NCBI RefSeq assembly: GCF_007713685.1
Contig: NZ_VMRJ01000004.1
Coordinates: 124,001-188,000, forward strand
Direction of reading: 5' to 3'
Origin: Hymenobacter setariae
GTDB lineage: Bacteria > Bacteroidota > Bacteroidia > Cytophagales > Hymenobacteraceae
Length of the DNA stretch: 64,000 nt
Part shown: one piece after another, positions 62,865 through 64,000 of the stretch
How the letters are laid out: each line of letters starts with the position of its first letter
Position numbering within the stretch: position 1 is the stretch's first letter
Made by a program: the position numbers and the translations under genes
The notes under the pieces: model-generated
Database searches by the model: none
The model's input: the letters and a program-made list of their open reading frames with translations, nothing else
What the model was told of the DNA's origin: nothing

Positions 62865-63230
62865 TTACAACTCCTCGCTAGCCTCGGCTAGCTCGGCGCG
62901 CACGGCCTTGGGTAGCGAGGCCACCACGAGCTGATACGAGTGGGTAATCCACTGGCGCAGTTGGGCCACGGTGGCCCCGGCGCCGATGACCACCGTGTTC
63001 CAATGCTTTTTATTCTGGTGAAAACCCGGTAGCACGTAGTCGTAGCGCTCGCGCAACTCTACGGCCAGTTCGGGGTCACACTTTAGGTTAATACTCGCGA
63101 ACGTCTGCAAGCTGGTGAGGGCAAATATTTTACCACCCACCTTAAATGCGAGCGTGTCGGGGCCAAAAGGAAGTTCCTCAGTGGCACCCGGCAAACTCAA
63201 ACAGAAATCGCGATACTCTTCAATGTTCAT
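62865..63230 (-). CDS. MmcQ/YjbR-family protein
   Basis: This 121-residue protein begins MNIEEYRDFCLSLPGATEEL and has LAFKVGGKIFALTSL, then the CyaY-like beta-sheet with NLKCDPELAVELRERYD and HQNKKHWNTVVIG. These are hallmarks of the MmcQ/YjbR (DUF419) family, whose fold is thought to bind DNA. No biochemical function is known with certainty. The small membrane protein gene is 13 bp upstream on the same strand, so they may form a unit. Confidence 0.88.
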   Translation of the reverse strand: MNIEEYRDFCLSLPGATEELPFGPDTLAFKVGGKIFALTSLQTFASINLKCDPELAVELRERYDYVLPGFHQNKKHWNTVVIGAGATVAQLRQWITHSYQLVVASLPKAVRAELAEASEEL

Positions 63231-63242
63231 GCGAAGCCGGGC

Positions 63243-63419
63243 TTAGCGGATAAACCAGCGGTAGAGCAGCACGCCCAGGCCCACCAAGAACATTGCCATG
63301 CTCAGCTTATTGATGAAGTGCATGGTGCGCAGGTTGAAGTTGGATTTGCGATTCGGGTCGGCCTTGCGAAAGAAATAACCGAAGGCGGGGCCGAAGTTAA
63401 AAAGGTCTTTACCGTTCAT
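63243..63419 (-). CDS. Small membrane protein, DUF6728-like
   Basis: Starting at ATG 63419, 58 residues: MNGKDLFNFGPAFGYFFRKA then DPNRKSNFNLRTMHFINKLS and a C-terminal membrane segment (MAMFLVGLGVLLYRWFI). This matches the short DUF6728-type proteins that I associate with Bacteroidota (FFRKxDPNR...NFNLRTMHxIN). The function is unknown. The frame is open to ATG 63443. It lies directly upstream of the MmcQ gene. Confidence 0.7.
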   Translation of the reverse strand: MNGKDLFNFGPAFGYFFRKADPNRKSNFNLRTMHFINKLSMAMFLVGLGVLLYRWFIR

Positions 63420-63520
63420 ATTGATAGAGGCTAGTGCCGCCAAATTAACACCTAGGGCGGCAGAATGATTGCGTAAAAACCTGAATTTTCAGCAGTATCT
63501 CGATACTTTAATAGACTGAG

Positions 63521-64000
63521 CTATATGTCTCGCCGCTCGCGCCAAGCTAACCCAGCGGGCAGCTCGGCAGCCGAAAATTCGAGGTGCACTACCCGACGCG
63601 GCCGGTCGCTGGTGCTGCGATTGGAGGCGTGCAGCACCAGCGGTTTCATGAGCATAGCCCCGCCGGCGGGCACGGCACATACAGTGGCTGTGGCGGTGTG
63701 GGCTGCAATGGTTTCGGCGGGCACCACGCCGCCTAGGTGCGAGCCAGGCACTACTTTAAGAGCGCCGTTGGTGGCGTCGCAGTCGTCTAGGTGCAGGCGG
63801 ATGGTAACGGTATTTTCGAGCACTTCTACTGGGGGTTGTACCGCTACCCAGCCGGCTTTGGCAGTCCAGGGGCCAAAGCCAGGCAGGTCGTCAGCGCGGC
63901 GGTCTACGTTTACCATTAAGTCCTGGTGCCAGGCCACTAGCCAGTTAGACCCAGCAGGCTTATCAAAATAGATGGCCTTGGTGAGGTGGCAGCCAGCCGG
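63521..64000 (-). CDS. Phytanoyl-CoA dioxygenase (PhyH) family protein, partial
   Basis: The frame is open from the right edge to TAG 63521; only the C-terminal ~159 residues are in the window. It has FDKPAGSNWLVAWHQD (HxD iron ligands), LDDCDATNGALKVVPGSHLGG, and the second histidine in MKPLVLHASNRS with Arg nearby in DRPRRVVHLEF. These form the 2-oxoglutarate/Fe(II) oxygenase core. The substrate is unknown. The N-terminus and start are outside the window. Confidence 0.85.
   Translation of the reverse strand, partial: PAGCHLTKAIYFDKPAGSNWLVAWHQDLMVNVDRRADDLPGFGPWTAKAGWVAVQPPVEVLENTVTIRLHLDDCDATNGALKVVPGSHLGGVVPAETIAAHTATATVCAVPAGGAMLMKPLVLHASNRSTSDRPRRVVHLEFSAAELPAGLAWRERRDI

Noticed and set aside
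1..64000. tRNA or rRNA genes
   Set aside because: I scanned gaps for GGTTCGAATCC-type T-arms and rRNA-like conserved stretches and saw none; a covariance search would be needed to exclude short RNAs.

Overview
This window looks like a chromosomal segment of a high-GC member of the Bacteroidota, most like Hymenobacter or a close relative in the Cytophagales. The signs are gliding-motility ABC transporter genes (gldA/F/G), a SusC/SusD pair, two secreted proteins with type IX secretion (T9SS) C-terminal sorting domains, several exact TAnnTTTG promoter elements typical of the phylum, and a GC content near 58-60% by eye. No rRNA, tRNA, CRISPR array, phage module or transposase was found.

Layout. 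1-2.5 kb: gldA-gldF-gldG on the minus strand, gldG running off the left edge. 2.6-8.1 kb: two short-chain dehydrogenases, a GIN-domain-like lipoprotein, an MlaE/MlaF lipid ABC transporter pair, fabG and an unknown membrane-anchored protein. 8.1-12.7 kb: a YiiX-like cysteine hydrolase, a large membrane VWA protein, a pseudouridine synthase and an alpha/beta hydrolase. 12.9-20.3 kb: a heavy-metal RND efflux operon (histidine kinase, TolC-like, adaptor, CzcA-like pump), all minus strand. 20.6-25.4 kb: susC-susD on the plus strand, followed by the likely partner response regulator of that kinase at 25.4-26.1 kb. 26.2-33.1 kb: TPR protein, etfB/etfA, a bifunctional-nuclease-like protein, an aminotransferase with a cytochrome b, an ECF sigma factor and small envelope proteins. 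33.6-37.4 kb: an Imm51-like protein and a surface-polysaccharide cluster (GT2, flippase, FemAB-like). 37.4-46.4 kb: CorA, SurE, an M14 peptidase, an FG-GAP T9SS cargo, a BLUF photosensor and RibBA. 46.5-50.1 kb: three glycosyltransferases in one operon. 50.2-64 kb: a K+ channel, DnaG, envelope proteins, LeuRS, RlmF, a triple-discoidin T9SS cargo, an MmcQ/YjbR protein, a small membrane protein and a partial PhyH-family oxygenase.

Most genes are housekeeping or envelope functions. The more unusual content lies between and across genes. (1) Intergenic inverted repeats of 75-110 bp in at least three related families sit between genes, often inside operons (gldF/gldA, czcA/czcB, etfB/etfA). (2) The palindrome CCTAGG is strongly over-represented (about 105 by hand count against about 20 expected). 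(3) The susCD pair separates a response regulator from its likely kinase and efflux operon. (4) LeuRS carries an AT-rich stretch coding for an enlarged loop between its catalytic motifs. (5) The glycosyltransferase operon is bracketed by the only two copies of one repeat family. Several start codons are uncertain because Bacteroidota rarely use Shine-Dalgarno sequences; the choices made are stated per gene.
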